Shown piece by piece: positions 1 to 9,898 of a stretch of 64,000 nt of DNA (its first letter is position 1; each line of letters opens with the position of its first letter). Below the pieces are notes generated by a model that was not told where the DNA came from, did not search any database, and worked only from the letters and a program-made list of their open reading frames with translations. The stretch is from the NCBI RefSeq assembly GCF_000143415.4, contig NW_003314286.1, positions 1,615,129-1,679,128 of the forward strand, read 5' to 3'. The stretch is from Selaginella moellendorffii. Its lineage: Eukaryota; Streptophyta; Lycopodiopsida; Selaginellales; Selaginellaceae. The translations under genes and the position numbers were made by a program.

Positions 1-207
1 CGTTATGTATGCTAAACTGGTCATATATCTTAGAGGGCTCGAACCGCCGGTACAAATTGTAATGTCACTGAGATTTGTGCCGCTCTCTCCACGAACCAGG
101 AGGATACCAAAGCCGTGTAGCTGAACAACATCAGGAGCTCTTGTCCTGTGCGTTACAGCCTTGTAAAATATTACTCCCGCGAAAAATGTAAGTTCTCTTG
201 AGAGATG
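1..207. other. 3' flank of the transporter gene
   Basis: This is sequence downstream of the minus-strand transporter stop codon. It probably holds that gene's 3' UTR. The minus strand of roughly 1-145 stays open in one frame to the window edge, but no family is recognisable, so no gene is called. Confidence 0.4.
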
Positions 208-1801
208 CTATACTTGTTGAGCAGTGTCCGTTTTGCCTTGTAGTTCCACACTCTCTGGCTCTTTGACCGCTTGTTTCGTTCGATCAGTCGCTCCAGCGTA
301 CGACTTGTAGTACAGCGATCCAAACACCAAAAGCTGCACACGAAAAAGTAAGAAGTAAATAAAAGGCTCTGCCGGTAACGAAAAAAGGCTGACTTACCGT
401 GCCTAACCATTGCTTCCAGCTCAAGGGATGAGCAAACCACAAGCACGATAACAAGATGCTCACCAGCTGCAAGGGAGGAAGAATGATTTCATAGAGATCA
501 TTAAATGTGAGATAGTGCACCTGTCTGGTGGTCATGATAATGGCAAACGTGAGCGCTCCAAACGTCTTAATGGTGTGATTGATGAAGAACTGGCTGGCGG
601 TGGCCGCCTGTCAAAGGAGACCAAAAGTCTAGACGTGAAAGAGCGGTAACATACCAAAGACAGAAGGAAAACATGGAAGAAGCAATCCCTGTGGCGGCTA
701 ATAAAGGAAAGAGCTGGGAACAAGTTTCCTTGGGTCAAGAGTCCTGCATTTCCACCACACCACTTTAGTCTAAGCGAAATGCGTGGAAAAGCGAGCATTT
801 ACCAAAAGTACTCAGAGCACAGGAGCATAGCGTCACGTACAAAATCTGGTTGAACACTTCCATACTATAGCCTTTGAAAAGCTTGTCCTGGAATGTGCTC
901 GTAAACCCGTCAAAACTGCACATCACGAACGAACCAACTTGGTATCATGAAATGCGCATTAGCGGCAGTACCCCAAATAGCCGGCCATGAGAGCGAGTCC
1001 CCAGATAGAATTCTCTCCTCCACTCAAGCTTTTCGTTTGAGCCCCGTCCTGGAAAAGAAAAACCCGATCAGAGCAACGATCTCGGGAGGAGAAAAGAGAG
1101 CTCATACACCATACAGGAGAAAGACTGCAGCACCTGCTGTGATGCAAAGCGCCAGCAAGTAATCCCGCAAACCGTATCTCTTTTGCATGATCAAAGTTCC
1201 CCAAATCTGTGAAACAGCTAAAAGAAGCAACTCATCCAGAGTTAAAAAAAGAAGGATCACTTACCATCACAGGGATCATCTTGGCAGACTTTCCCAGCGT
1301 TTGCACAGGAAAGCTAACGTACTTCAAAGCCTGGACAAAGGAAAACTTTAAAAGTCCCAGTGAAGAGCGCCACACAAACCTCATACTGGCAAGTGGTTGC
1401 CAAAATATTTGACAAGGAGACACCGCCATACTTGTAAATCGGGGCAACGGGAGAGAGATCCTTCTTAAGAACCTACAGCCAAAGCGATGAAAACTCTCTC
1501 CTCTGAGAAGAAAAAAATCCCGATCGATGTTCCTCACCAGCATTACGGTTATCGCGAAGGCGCACGTCAAAATCCGGTTGCAAAAGACGAGAAAAAGCGA
1601 GTACTGGAAGAATTCGCCGCTGGAGCCGTAGGGAACCCGGATTATCCTCTCCTGCGAGAAATTTCCAAGGGAGGCGTCTCACTGGAGATGGATCTAGCAG
1701 CGCACTACCTGCATCACGCCATAGACGAGCAGCGTGGCCATGATGCACACGACGCAAGCCGCCAGCTCCATCCATCGCCTTCGAAACAACACAAGCTCCA
1801 T
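208..1801 (-). CDS. UDP-galactose/UDP-glucose transporter (UAA/SLC35B family)
   Basis: This is a multi-spanning nucleotide-sugar transporter of the UAA/SLC35B1 family, which in plants moves UDP-galactose or UDP-glucose across ER or Golgi membranes. About 11 short exons give roughly 345 residues, the usual family length. Exon 1 begins MELVLFRRRW at 1801 and ends GVMQ. Exon 2 carries ERIIRVPYG and YSLFLVFCNR. Later exons carry YKYGGVSLSNILATTCQYE, ALKYVSFPVQTLGKSAKMIP, VWGTLIMQKRYGLRDYLLA, FDGFTSTFQDKLFKGY, ASQFFINHTIKTFGALTFA and LVSILLSCLWFAHPLSWKQW, all typical of the family. The last exon reads FGSLYYKSYA followed by a polar tail ending GKTDTAQQV. Introns are about 50-80 bp. Substrate and compartment are inferred from the family. 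No KKxx retrieval signal is visible. Confidence 0.88.
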
Positions 1802-1810
1802 TTGCGCCCA

Positions 1811-1818
1811 AAACCCTA
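1811..1818. promoter_or_regulatory. telo-box (AAACCCTA) in the transporter leader
   Basis: AAACCCTA lies about ten bases upstream of the transporter start codon. Telo-boxes in 5' leaders are known in plant housekeeping and translation genes. Function here is inferred. Confidence 0.4.
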
Positions 1819-1849
1819 AAATCCAAACGATGATGACGTGGCAAAGGAT

Positions 1850-2222
1850 ATATTTGTCGTCGTGTAAAAAATAGCTCTAAGGGTAACTTAAGTTGGCACG
1901 ATATCTTCCTACAAACCTAAAAAAGTTGAAAAATATTCTGGACAAGAACAAGACCTCTTTGCGAATATACGTTTCCCTCTCTTTCGTCAGTAGTGGCAGT
2001 GCACCAAACTCTCTTCACTCTTTTTCTTTTTTCTTTGGCTTTTCAGTGTTGGAAGTACGATCGATCGATCGATTCATCGCTCAGAAGAAGGCGTAACTTG
2101 CCTGCAAAAAAACTTTTAGAACCTGCTCACCTTTTGTGTTTTTTTCTTCTTTTTTTCGTTTTCGATGTAGGTACTGATCTATTTGGTTGTCGATACTTCT
2201 TTCCATTCCACCAGTTAGAAGA
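1850..2222. other. intergenic spacer
   Basis: This lies between the 5' end of the transporter gene and the 3' end of the epimerase gene. It is pyrimidine-rich and contains a short CGATCGATCGATCGAT run near 2059. No further gene is seen. Confidence 0.5.
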
Positions 2223-3711
2223 TCACTTTCCCTGCAGTACCTTGCCAGGATCCAATTGGCCGCTGCAGTAGCTCGAAGGAACAGCCGAGAGTTCTTGACG
2301 GCCCCTCCATTCCTCGCCCGGTTTGAGAGTTATGGGAGTCTCGATGACCGCGGGTTCCACGCAAACCATGTGTAAGTACTCGTCGTCGCCAAAGTCCGAC
2401 ATGGCTTTCGCCCTCTTGTCCCAAGGATTCCACACAACTGCACCAGAGAATTATGAGCGCTTGTTAGCTGTTCCTTGTCCCAGTAGATCATAACTAAAGA
2501 AAGATCTACAAGAAATCTAAAAGAATGATAAACGAAATGCGCACCTGCATCGGGAAAGCCTTCCTTCTTCACCACAATAGTTCTCTTCTTCTCGTGATCG
2601 ACTATAGCGATTTTCGTCGGAGCTCCCAAGTAAACTTTGTCCACCTATAAACAAAACATTTAGTCGACGGAGACAAGAGCCTCAAGATGCAAAGATGTGG
2701 TACCTCGCCGTCAAAAGTGATGGAATCCCCTTGCTCGGTGAAGCGTTTCCGTTGTTGCAAGTTGTCCATATATTCCAGTGTTTCCAGCCCTTCGATGCGT
2801 ACTTCACTGGAATTACGTTACGGTTTAGAAGTCTTTAACTAGACAAGACCTCACTTGATGTCAGAAACGGAAAAGTATGTATGGAGAGCAATCGTGAAGC
2901 TGAAAGATTTGTTGTCCGTGTTGGTGTTTCTGACGCGAATAGTTTGAGCCAAATCTCCCCCGCGTTTTAGAGTAACACGCATTCTCACTTCAAAGCTGTT
3001 GACACACACACATACGTTTGTTTGAGTCGACAGCTCTCGACAAAAGACAAATAGAATAAAGCGGAGTTTTTGAGTACCTGTGCGGCCAAGCATCTTCGCT
3101 GGATTTAAGGATAAGATCGACTGTACTGTTTTTGTTGCTGCTACAGCTCCCGCTACCGCTCGAGTTTAGAATGGGAGGCGGATCCGTGTCGATTGCCCAT
3201 ACTCTGTTCCTCGCGAAACCATGCTGCTCCAGCGTTCCCAAGTTTGAGAACTACAAACAAATTATAGGAGAAAACGTTTAGAGCAACTTATTACAACTCA
3301 AGCACAAACCTGTGGAAAGCAAACGGGGATTCCACCACGAATGGCCTTTGGTGGCTTAAAAATCGCCTGCACCGACCGAAGAAGCTTTTCAGAAGTCCCG
3401 CAGCACCTTTGTGTAAAGAATGAAAAAAAAAACAGAAAAGAAAAGAAACCTTGCAACTTAAAAACAGGAGTTCTTCACCCCGTTCGTTTTTCCATGATGT
3501 CACCTGACCTCCATAGAGATGGACCTGTGCAAACAGTGATGAGACCCAGCAGCAAACGCAAACACTCCCAAAGAAAATGGAAGGAAGAAAAATTAAAACA
3601 GAGAACCTCTCCTACAAGAAGAATGGAACTAACCTGAGCAGTAGCGCCCAGTGGTTCGCGAAGAACGACTTTGTCCATGCCAGCCGCATCCTTGACCAGG
3701 GATGTTGTCAT
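2223..3711 (-). CDS. glucose-6-phosphate 1-epimerase-like protein (aldose 1-epimerase superfamily)
   Basis: The product belongs to the plant/YeaD branch of the galactose-mutarotase fold, which interconverts the alpha and beta anomers of hexose 6-phosphates. It starts MTTSLVKDAAGMDKVVLREP at 3711. Exons then give VHLYGGQVTSWKNERGEELL, AIFKPPKAIRGGIPVCFPQ, FSNLGTLEQHGFARNRVWAI, a strand-rich segment with ALHTYFSVSDI, VRIEGLETLEYMDNL, VDKVYLGAPTKIAIVDHEKK and finally VVWNPWDKRAKAMSDFGDDE with the C-terminal SAVPSSYCSGQLDPGKVLQGK. The histidines of QHGFARN and ALHTYF are the usual active-site region. Eight short exons give about 300 residues, matching the family. No signal peptide is visible, so a cytosolic location is likely. 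Confidence 0.88.
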
Positions 3712-4570
3712 CGCAACAAGATCATCGATTCAATGCAGCCTTGAAAAATCGAGAAAGAGGAGAAGAGGGAAAGAACAAAGAAACCAAGAAATATTTCAAC
3801 CTAGGAAGCGATTATGGCGTGGGAAAAATATACCTGTCGATCGCTAGCGCCAGGCAGAGAAAGAGCGCCGATTCTTCGTCAAGGACGCGCTCCCATCAAT
3901 CGACCAATGGGATGGATCAATTTACGAAGCAATCAATCCCCCTCCGGCTTTGCTGCGTCAATTTCCTGCTGCTGCAGCGCGTCGCCAGAGGGAATCCGAT
4001 CGGATTCGCGATTACCTAGAGCGCGCGCGCGCGCGGCTTGGCCGATCGATCGCAACAAGAAAATAGAGGCGATGGCGCACAGCTCCGGGCCAGGCAGGGC
4101 TGCCAGAAGAGAGGGAAAAATGCGAGCGCGCACAAAACACACACACGCGCACAGGGAGGAAAAGGCTGGCAGGGCAGCATTTTAGATTTGGGCTGTATCG
4201 ACGCATCTGGCCCGTAGGGTGCCTTCGCATCCGGCGGGCGGAGAACTCCCACGCGGCGGGATTTCGAAAGGGACACATCCAACGGCCAGCTCCAGTTGGA
4301 TTGATTGACCCGTGCATGTCAAAGGCCAAATCTTCATTTGCGAGATCTTTGCTAAGTGGATGGAGATTTTCTTGTGGTTGTTGTTTCTGCCATTTGGAAA
4401 AAAAATCACTGGAAAAGTAAAAAAAGGAGGAGTAGGAGGTACTTTTTGTCTTGAGAGTGGGGATAAATTTTCTATGGTGTTGGATCATCATTCTAGAAGC
4501 TTGCGTACCTGGTGGGATAATTTTTTATAAAAGCTGGCACAGGTTATTTCGCTAATCTTTTGCAACCTAA
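3712..4570. other. intergenic region with (GC)n tract
   Basis: This holds the probable promoter and leader of the epimerase gene and the upstream flank of the tRNA. An alternating GC tract lies at about 4021-4035, a potential Z-DNA former, followed by CA-rich sequence near 4135-4150. No convincing gene is seen. Confidence 0.5.
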
Positions 4571-4643
4571 GGGGGTGTAGCTCAGATGGTAGAGCGATCG
4601 CTTCGCATGCGATAGGTAAGGGGATCGATGCCCCTCACCTCCA
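4571..4643 (+). tRNA. tRNA-Ala (anticodon CGC)
   Basis: This is a 73-nt cloverleaf. The acceptor stem GGGGGTG/CACCTCC includes the G3:U70 wobble pair that identifies alanine tRNAs. The anticodon stem is ATCGC/GCGAT with loop TTCGCAT, giving anticodon CGC. The T arm is AGGGG/CCCCT. A T-rich run follows, suitable for Pol III termination. Confidence 0.95.
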
Positions 4644-4697
4644 TTTCTTTTCCGGATACATTGACTTGACCGTTTTTTAGGGCTCTTGTTTTAAGCT

Positions 4698-5377
4698 ATG
4701 GCGGTTTGGAGGAGAAGCTCGCTGCTCAACGCCGCGGCGACGCCCATTCTCCAGCAACGGCGCAATGCGGTGAGCGCTCCCCTCTCTCCCCGATCGCATT
4801 CTCAGCGCAAGAGATTCTCACAGCTTGATCGCCGCCGCTGCCGCAGCAAATCCTCTCCCCCGACATGGACATTGATCCGCCCTACGGTGGCTGCGCGATC
4901 GACACGCAGCTGGAGCGGCGCCTCGATCGCTTGGCCAGGGAGAAGGAGAGGATCGCCAGGGATTACGCCAGATCCGCCGCGCAGGGCACTCGAATGTCCT
5001 TCCGGCGTGAGTCCGACAAGTACATGAGGCCCTACTTCTTAATCATCGACTTCCCCAAGCGATCCATCCACGCCAAGATCGTCCACAGGGCGCAGCACAC
5101 GACGGTGGCATCCGTGGGCACCAATTCCCGGGATTTGAAGGCGTTCCTGCCGGACAAGACCGATCTGGCGGCGTGCCGCTTCACGGGCGAGCTCCTGGCT
5201 CGCCGCGCCAAGGAGGCGGATTGCTACGCTGTGGCCTTCAATGGATCGCGGGTGGAGGGGAGGCTGGCAGTGGTGATCGACTCGCTGGTGGACTGTGGGA
5301 TCAGTGTCTACCGCATGGATCGAGAGATTTTGCTGAGCAGAGAGCCGGGTAAAAATTCTTCTTTTAGTTCTAGGTAG
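4698..5377 (+). CDS. uL18-like (L18p/L5e family) ribosomal protein, probably organellar
   Basis: Exon 1 (4698-4769) encodes MAVWRRSSLLNAAATPILQQ, a basic, Ser/Ala-rich, presequence-like N-terminus. A likely intron (4770-4846) joins it in frame to QILSPDMDIDPPYGG. The body has the L18p/L5e pattern: SDKYMRPYFLIIDFP, AKIVHRAQHTTVASVGTNS, FLPDKTDLAACRFTGELLAR, RAKEADCYAVAF and EGRLAVVIDSLVDCGISV. Such proteins bind 5S rRNA in the large subunit. The product is about 200 residues. It is clearly paralogous to the neighbouring gene at 5633-6300, which lies tail-to-tail with it. The N-terminus suggests organelle import, but plastid or mitochondrial targeting cannot be decided. The exact splice acceptor and the C-terminus after LLSREPG are less certain. 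Confidence 0.72.
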
Positions 5378-5632
5378 GATCAAAAAGTAGCAAGTGCTCT
5401 TTGCGATATCCCAGCGAGGTTTTCCTCTCACACTGGTACGTAACCTTGAAAGTTTCGATCGTCCTACTTTACTTGGTGTTTCTCATAACAGGATCGATCG
5501 CTCCTCGAGCTCCCAGTTTCTCACCCAAGTGTTCTTGATCAAGTAATCGGATGGGATGACTTTCTAACTTAATGATCTTGATCCACCTCTCCAGCTTTTG
5601 ATAAAGGAAAGCTTTCGCAGCTCAATCGATCG

Positions 5633-6300
5633 TCACTTTTGGCTCGAGTTCCTGGCCAGCATGATCCCCTTGTCCGCGTGGTAGACACTGATCCCGCAGT
5701 TGGCCACCGCCTCCACCACCGCGGCCAGCTTCCCTTCCAGCCGCTCCAACTTCCGCGGGATGTAGATCACCGAGTAGCAGTCCGCCTCCTTCGCGCGATC
5801 CGCCAGCGTCTCGCCGACGATCCGGCACGCCGAGAGGTCCGACCGCGACGGCAGCATCGCGCGCATGTCCTTGGAATTGGTGGACACCGCCGCGACCACT
5901 CTCCCCCTCGACCTGTGCATGATCGTGGCGTTGACATACTTGGACGAGAGATGGACGTCGAGGCAGAAGGGCCTCATGTACTTGTCGGAGCGCTGGCGGA
6001 AGGAGCCCACATTGCTGCTGCGGTCCTCGCTGAGCGATCGGTTGTAGCGATCCACGATGCCCTCCTTGCGGCGCTCCATCTTCTGGCGGAGGCGCTGCGC
6101 CTCGTCGGGATCCAGGACCTCGTATTTGTCCACCTGTGGCGGCTTGAGCATCTGGAGAAATCGGAGAGAGATTATCATCAGCGCAAGCGATCAGAGAGGG
6201 AGGAGATTGCTAGACTCACCGCGGCGCCGCGCCATTGCTGGTGATCGAAGCCGGCATTGCGTTGCGGGACAAGGCATCGCCGAGCGATCCTCCCCGCCAT
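5633..6300 (-). CDS. uL18-like ribosomal protein, paralogue of the neighbour
   Basis: Exon 1 (6220-6300) encodes MAGRIARRCLVPQRNAGFDH, an Arg-rich presequence-like start. One 68-bp intron (6152-6219) leads to exon 2 starting MLKPPQVDKYEVLDPDEAQR. The core reads SDKYMRPFCLDVHLSSKYVN, ATIMHRSRGRVVAAVSTNSK, LPSRSDLSACRIVGETLADR, AKEADCYSVIYIPRKLERLE and GKLAAVVEAVANCGISVYHA, ending MLARNSSQK. It matches the plus-strand gene at 4698-5377 block for block, including intron position, so the pair arose by inverted duplication. The role is inferred as 5S rRNA-binding large-subunit protein of an organelle ribosome. Confidence 0.75.
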
Positions 6301-6400
6301 AGCCAACAAAAGGTCTAGGGCATTTTAGAATCTGGAGACTATTCTTAAACAGAATATTACTCTAGAATATGCTCCTTTTGTTTTAAGGTTTTAAAACACC

Positions 6401-6533
6401 TTTTAAGCAGGGAAGGGTTTATCTCAAGGGCCAGATAAATCCTCCCCTGCTTTAAAGTTGTTTAGAAAGTTTAACAGAGGGAGCCAAGAGAATATTCTCT
6501 TCCGCAGTATTTTAAGCAGGGGAGGGTTTATCT
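6401..6533. repeat. three copies of a 24-bp element, one inverted
   Basis: TTTTAAGCAGGGAAGGGTTT... (6401-6424) is repeated inverted at 6433-6456 and again direct at 6510-6533. Copies one and two are separated by eight bases and can form a hairpin. The set sits between the divergent uL18 and kelch genes, so it may be a shared promoter element or the remnant of a small inverted-repeat element. Confidence 0.7.
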
Positions 6534-6627
6534 GGCGCTCGAGTAAGTTTTGGGGCCATGTCGTGCTTAGCCGTCTCGAGCGAAGAAGTGAGGCGATGGC
6601 ATTTTCTTCTTTTCGCAGATCGAATGA

Positions 6628-7645
6628 ATGGATTTTTTCTTTCTCTCTTTCCAGATCACACAGCAGGAGGGAGCGCCCAAGGCTCGCAGCTCTCACGCGG
6701 TGGCTGTGGTGGGATCCAAGGCCTATGTGTTTGGCGGCGAGTTTGAGCCTCGCGTTCCCATCGATAACAAGGTCCATGTCTTTGATCTTCGCCAGAGGAG
6801 CTGGGCAGTGGCGGAGTCGCGGGGAGAAATCCCCAGCGCCAGAGTTGGCGTCGCAATGACCGCCGCTGGCAACACCATCTTCGTGTTTGGAGGTCGGGAC
6901 GAGCAGCACCAGGAACTTAACGAGTTCTTCTCGTTTGATACCGTGACCGGCGAGTGGAGGCTCTTGTCAGCCGAAGAGACGAGTCCTCCTCACAGGTTTG
7001 CATATCTTTTCTTTTCTCGATTCACGACTTCTCGCTCGATTGCCTGCCAGGAGCTATCACACTTTAGCGGCGGACAAACAAGGCGAAAACATCTATACCT
7101 TTGGAGGTTGCGGAAAAGCTGGCCGTTTGAACGATCTCTGGGTGTTTAACATCGAGTCGAGCACCTGGAAGAAACTCCCGGAGTCGTCGACCCTGGCACC
7201 GAGAGGAGGTCCCGGCTTGGCAATCGTCAATGGAGCTGTGTGGGTCATCTTCGGCTTCTGCGGGGACGAGCTTACAGACGTCCATCGTTTCGACATCGCC
7301 AGCCAGACCTGGGAAGAAGTTCAGGTTTCCTGCTCTTCTTTGCAGAAGCCGATCGGCCGGAGCGTCTTTGGAACTTCGTGCGTTGGAAACAAGATCTTCC
7401 TCTACGGAGGCGAAGTGGATCCGAGTGACTTGGGACACCTTGGAGCTGGAGCGTTCACCGACGAGCTGCTAGTACTTGACACGGAGAAGCTGGTGTGGGA
7501 GAAGCCGAGACTGGAAGGAAAGCATCCTGGAGCCAGAGGATGGTATGCTGCTGCTGGATTCGAGAATTCGATGCTTGTTTACGGAGGGAACTCGGCAACG
7601 AACGATCGGCTGGATGACATGTTCCTTCTTTCCGTCCGAGCGTGA
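6628..7645 (+). CDS. kelch-repeat protein (nitrile-specifier/At3g07720-like)
   Basis: The body encodes a kelch beta-propeller of the small plant family that includes nitrile-specifier and epithiospecifier proteins. Blades include ARSSHAVAVVGSKAYVFGGE, ARVGVAMTAAGNTIFVFGGR, RSYHTLAADKQGENIYTFGG, RGGPGLAIVNGAVWVIFGF, GRSVFGTSCVGNKIFLYGGE and RGWYAAAGFENSMLVYGGN. A clear 55-bp intron occupies 6996-7050. The C-terminus NDRLDDMFLLSVRA is typical. The start is uncertain: ATG 6628 is in frame and reads MDFFFLSFQITQQEG, but the T-rich stretch ending CAG at 6652-6654 looks like a splice acceptor, so the true first exon may be upstream. Because lycophytes are not known for glucosinolates, an ancestral non-specifier role is likely. 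It probably acts in the cytosol. Confidence 0.82.
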
Positions 7646-8200
7646 TAGTTCAGGTTTGTTGGTTGTGAATAATGAAGTTTCGTCTGCTGTTGCTTTGCTT
7701 GATAACCAGCTTAGTATGAGTCTTTGTAGCCAGCAGAAAGTGGATGTACCGTTATGACTCTTCTTTGGAATGGAGTCTCTCCCTGTCGAAGGTGTTGAGT
7801 GTGTGTTCTTCGAGGGGAAGAAAAGAAGAATCTGTAGCATAGCACGGCGTTGCTGGCGAGTTTGCCTTTTTGTTTGGTCGATTCTCGCTAAGCCTGTGCG
7901 TTGTTCTTACAGTGACAGGGTTCGGTTTGGTGTGTGCGTCCTTGCTTATAACTCAGCTATGGCTGCAGCCGCTGCCACTGCCACTGCCACTGCCACTGCC
8001 ACTGCAAAAGGCAGTGAAGCCATTAGATGGCGAAGACGACTACTGAAAAAGAGAAATAAAGAGGAAAAACAAGACGTACCAGCAAAAATTTGTGGATCCT
8101 TCCTACATAGAGTAAGTAGCTCCAAGTGCAAACAAAACAATCGTCAACACCGAAAGAGTGAGAAAGCAAAAAAAAAAAGGAGCGAAGGAAGGAATGAATT
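7646..8200. other. intergenic region with (CCACTG)n microsatellite
   Basis: This is between the convergent kelch and neprosin genes and probably holds both 3' UTRs. A hexanucleotide tandem repeat of CCACTG, about five units, lies near 7974-8005. No other gene is supported. Confidence 0.55.
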
Positions 8201-9898
8201 TCATCGGCAAGTGGGATTGCTCCCAGGACCACCGTAGTAAAAATACTGCCCCCAGTCGCTGCTGCCAGCCTTGACGATCCCATAGCAATTGGGATGCTCG
8301 GCCAGCGTCTGAAGAACAGGATGGGATTGCAGCTCGTTGTCCGAATCCACCACTCCAATGTTCCTGAAGTAGCTCGCCTCGGCAAATCCCCGAGAGGGAA
8401 ATCTCCCGCTTCCCATCTGTGTGGCGGTGTGGGATCCATCCGGCTGGGTGTTCACCACCTCACCTCCAAACTCCACCATGGAGGCGTAGTCCGTGAGGTG
8501 TGAGAAGATCTCCGCCGGCCAGTAGCCGACGAGCGTTCGATCGCCCAGCCTCATCCACCAATTGCCAGTTCTTGGATCCTAGAGGAAGAACACACAAAGA
8601 TCCAAGGAACGTATATGATCCAAGTTACCTTCCAGACAAGGATTCTTATATCGTATTGTGGCCCGTCGTAGGAGGAAACCGGGGAGATCGATGCGCCGAT
8701 GGCAATGTCGCTGCCGGTTTGGATGAATCCCGAGCACAAAAGATTGTAGCAGCCGGTGGCTTGGTAGGAATCGCTCTGGATAAAAGAAAATCGTCACGCG
8801 ATGCTTTCTTGCTCGAGATTTCGCGAATTACCGTCCAGTACGTGAACAACCTGGGATTGCTGTCGCCGTAGAGCTCCGGGCTCACCTGTCAAACAGATCA
8901 TCCGCGATCACAAGGAAATTCGACCTAGCCAGATTACCTGCCATCCAGCTTCGATGCTGTTGAGATCGTCCGCGAAGGAGCCTCCCAGCAGCCAGATCTG
9001 CGAGAGGCTAAACTCGTTGGGCACATCGATGTCCGGGCGCCACACATTGAGCGATGCCTGGGCGCCATAGAACTGCCCAGTCGTGTAGGCGATTGCATGC
9101 TACACACACACACAAGGAGATTTAGGGTTCTTGGCGAAATTGGGGATATTTCTCTACCTCGTGGCCGTTTGAATCCATTGCCTCGGGCATCGCCATCAGG
9201 GAGCTGGCCTGGAAGCTCGCAGCTGCGCCGGACGAGTTGGATCGGCTCGGATTGGGAGGCTTGTGGAATTTCCTGCCGTATCTCCTCACCGATCCCGCGC
9301 GAAGGATGTCGTCGATCGTTGTTCTTCGAATCGGCACTGTTCCTCGAGGGCATTGCTTGCCGGATTGATGCCACATTTGTGTCACTCGGATGCTGACGTC
9401 GTCTTGCTCGGTGCTGGTTTCCTTGGCCAGATTGTTTGGCCATATCATCGGTTCTTCCTGGAAAAATTATTGATGAAAAGGGGGAGAGAAAATCTCGGGT
9501 TACCTGGAGCTGGTGATGCTTGAGCTTAGGATGATCAAATGCAGGCTGATTTCGCAGCAGCACGCAGTCGATTAAATCTCCATCCGGGCTCTACACGCAC
9601 AGATTTCACAAAAATTTCGATCTCCGCGAATGAGCACTATTTTCTCACTCACCCGAATCGTTTTCACCGGCTGCTTGTTCATCGCGTTGATTTGCTTCTG
9701 GATCTTGAGAAGCCGCGAGCTTCCCCTTCCTCTCCCCCGGAAAGATCTGGCATTGCCGCCGAGCTTGACGAGATTGCCCCGAATCGCGGTGCCATTGGGA
9801 TTGCTCGCCTCCAGCCCCAGAGAAAGAACCAACAGCACCACCGCTAGCAAGAGCCCCGGCCATGGCGATCTTCTTCTTCTCGCCATCAAGATCGTCAC
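8201..9898 (-). CDS. neprosin-domain (DUF239) putative secreted peptidase
   Basis: The product starts at 9898 with [20 protein letters not shown], a basic stretch and hydrophobic core that reads as a signal peptide or anchor. The neprosin-activation region follows: [20 protein letters not shown] and [20 protein letters not shown], the typical 'DGDxIDCV...QPAFDHP' motif. Further exons give [20 protein letters not shown] and the catalytic domain: [98 protein letters not shown] and [12 protein letters not shown], ending [12 protein letters not shown]. Neprosins are glutamate-type, proline-cleaving endopeptidases. About eight exons and some 430 residues fit the plant family. Substrate is unknown. 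Confidence 0.88.

Noticed and set aside
1-150. Open frame on the minus strand reaching the window edge
   Set aside because: About 50 codons without a stop, but no recognisable family, no start and only about 60 bp from the transporter stop. It could be chance or 3' UTR.
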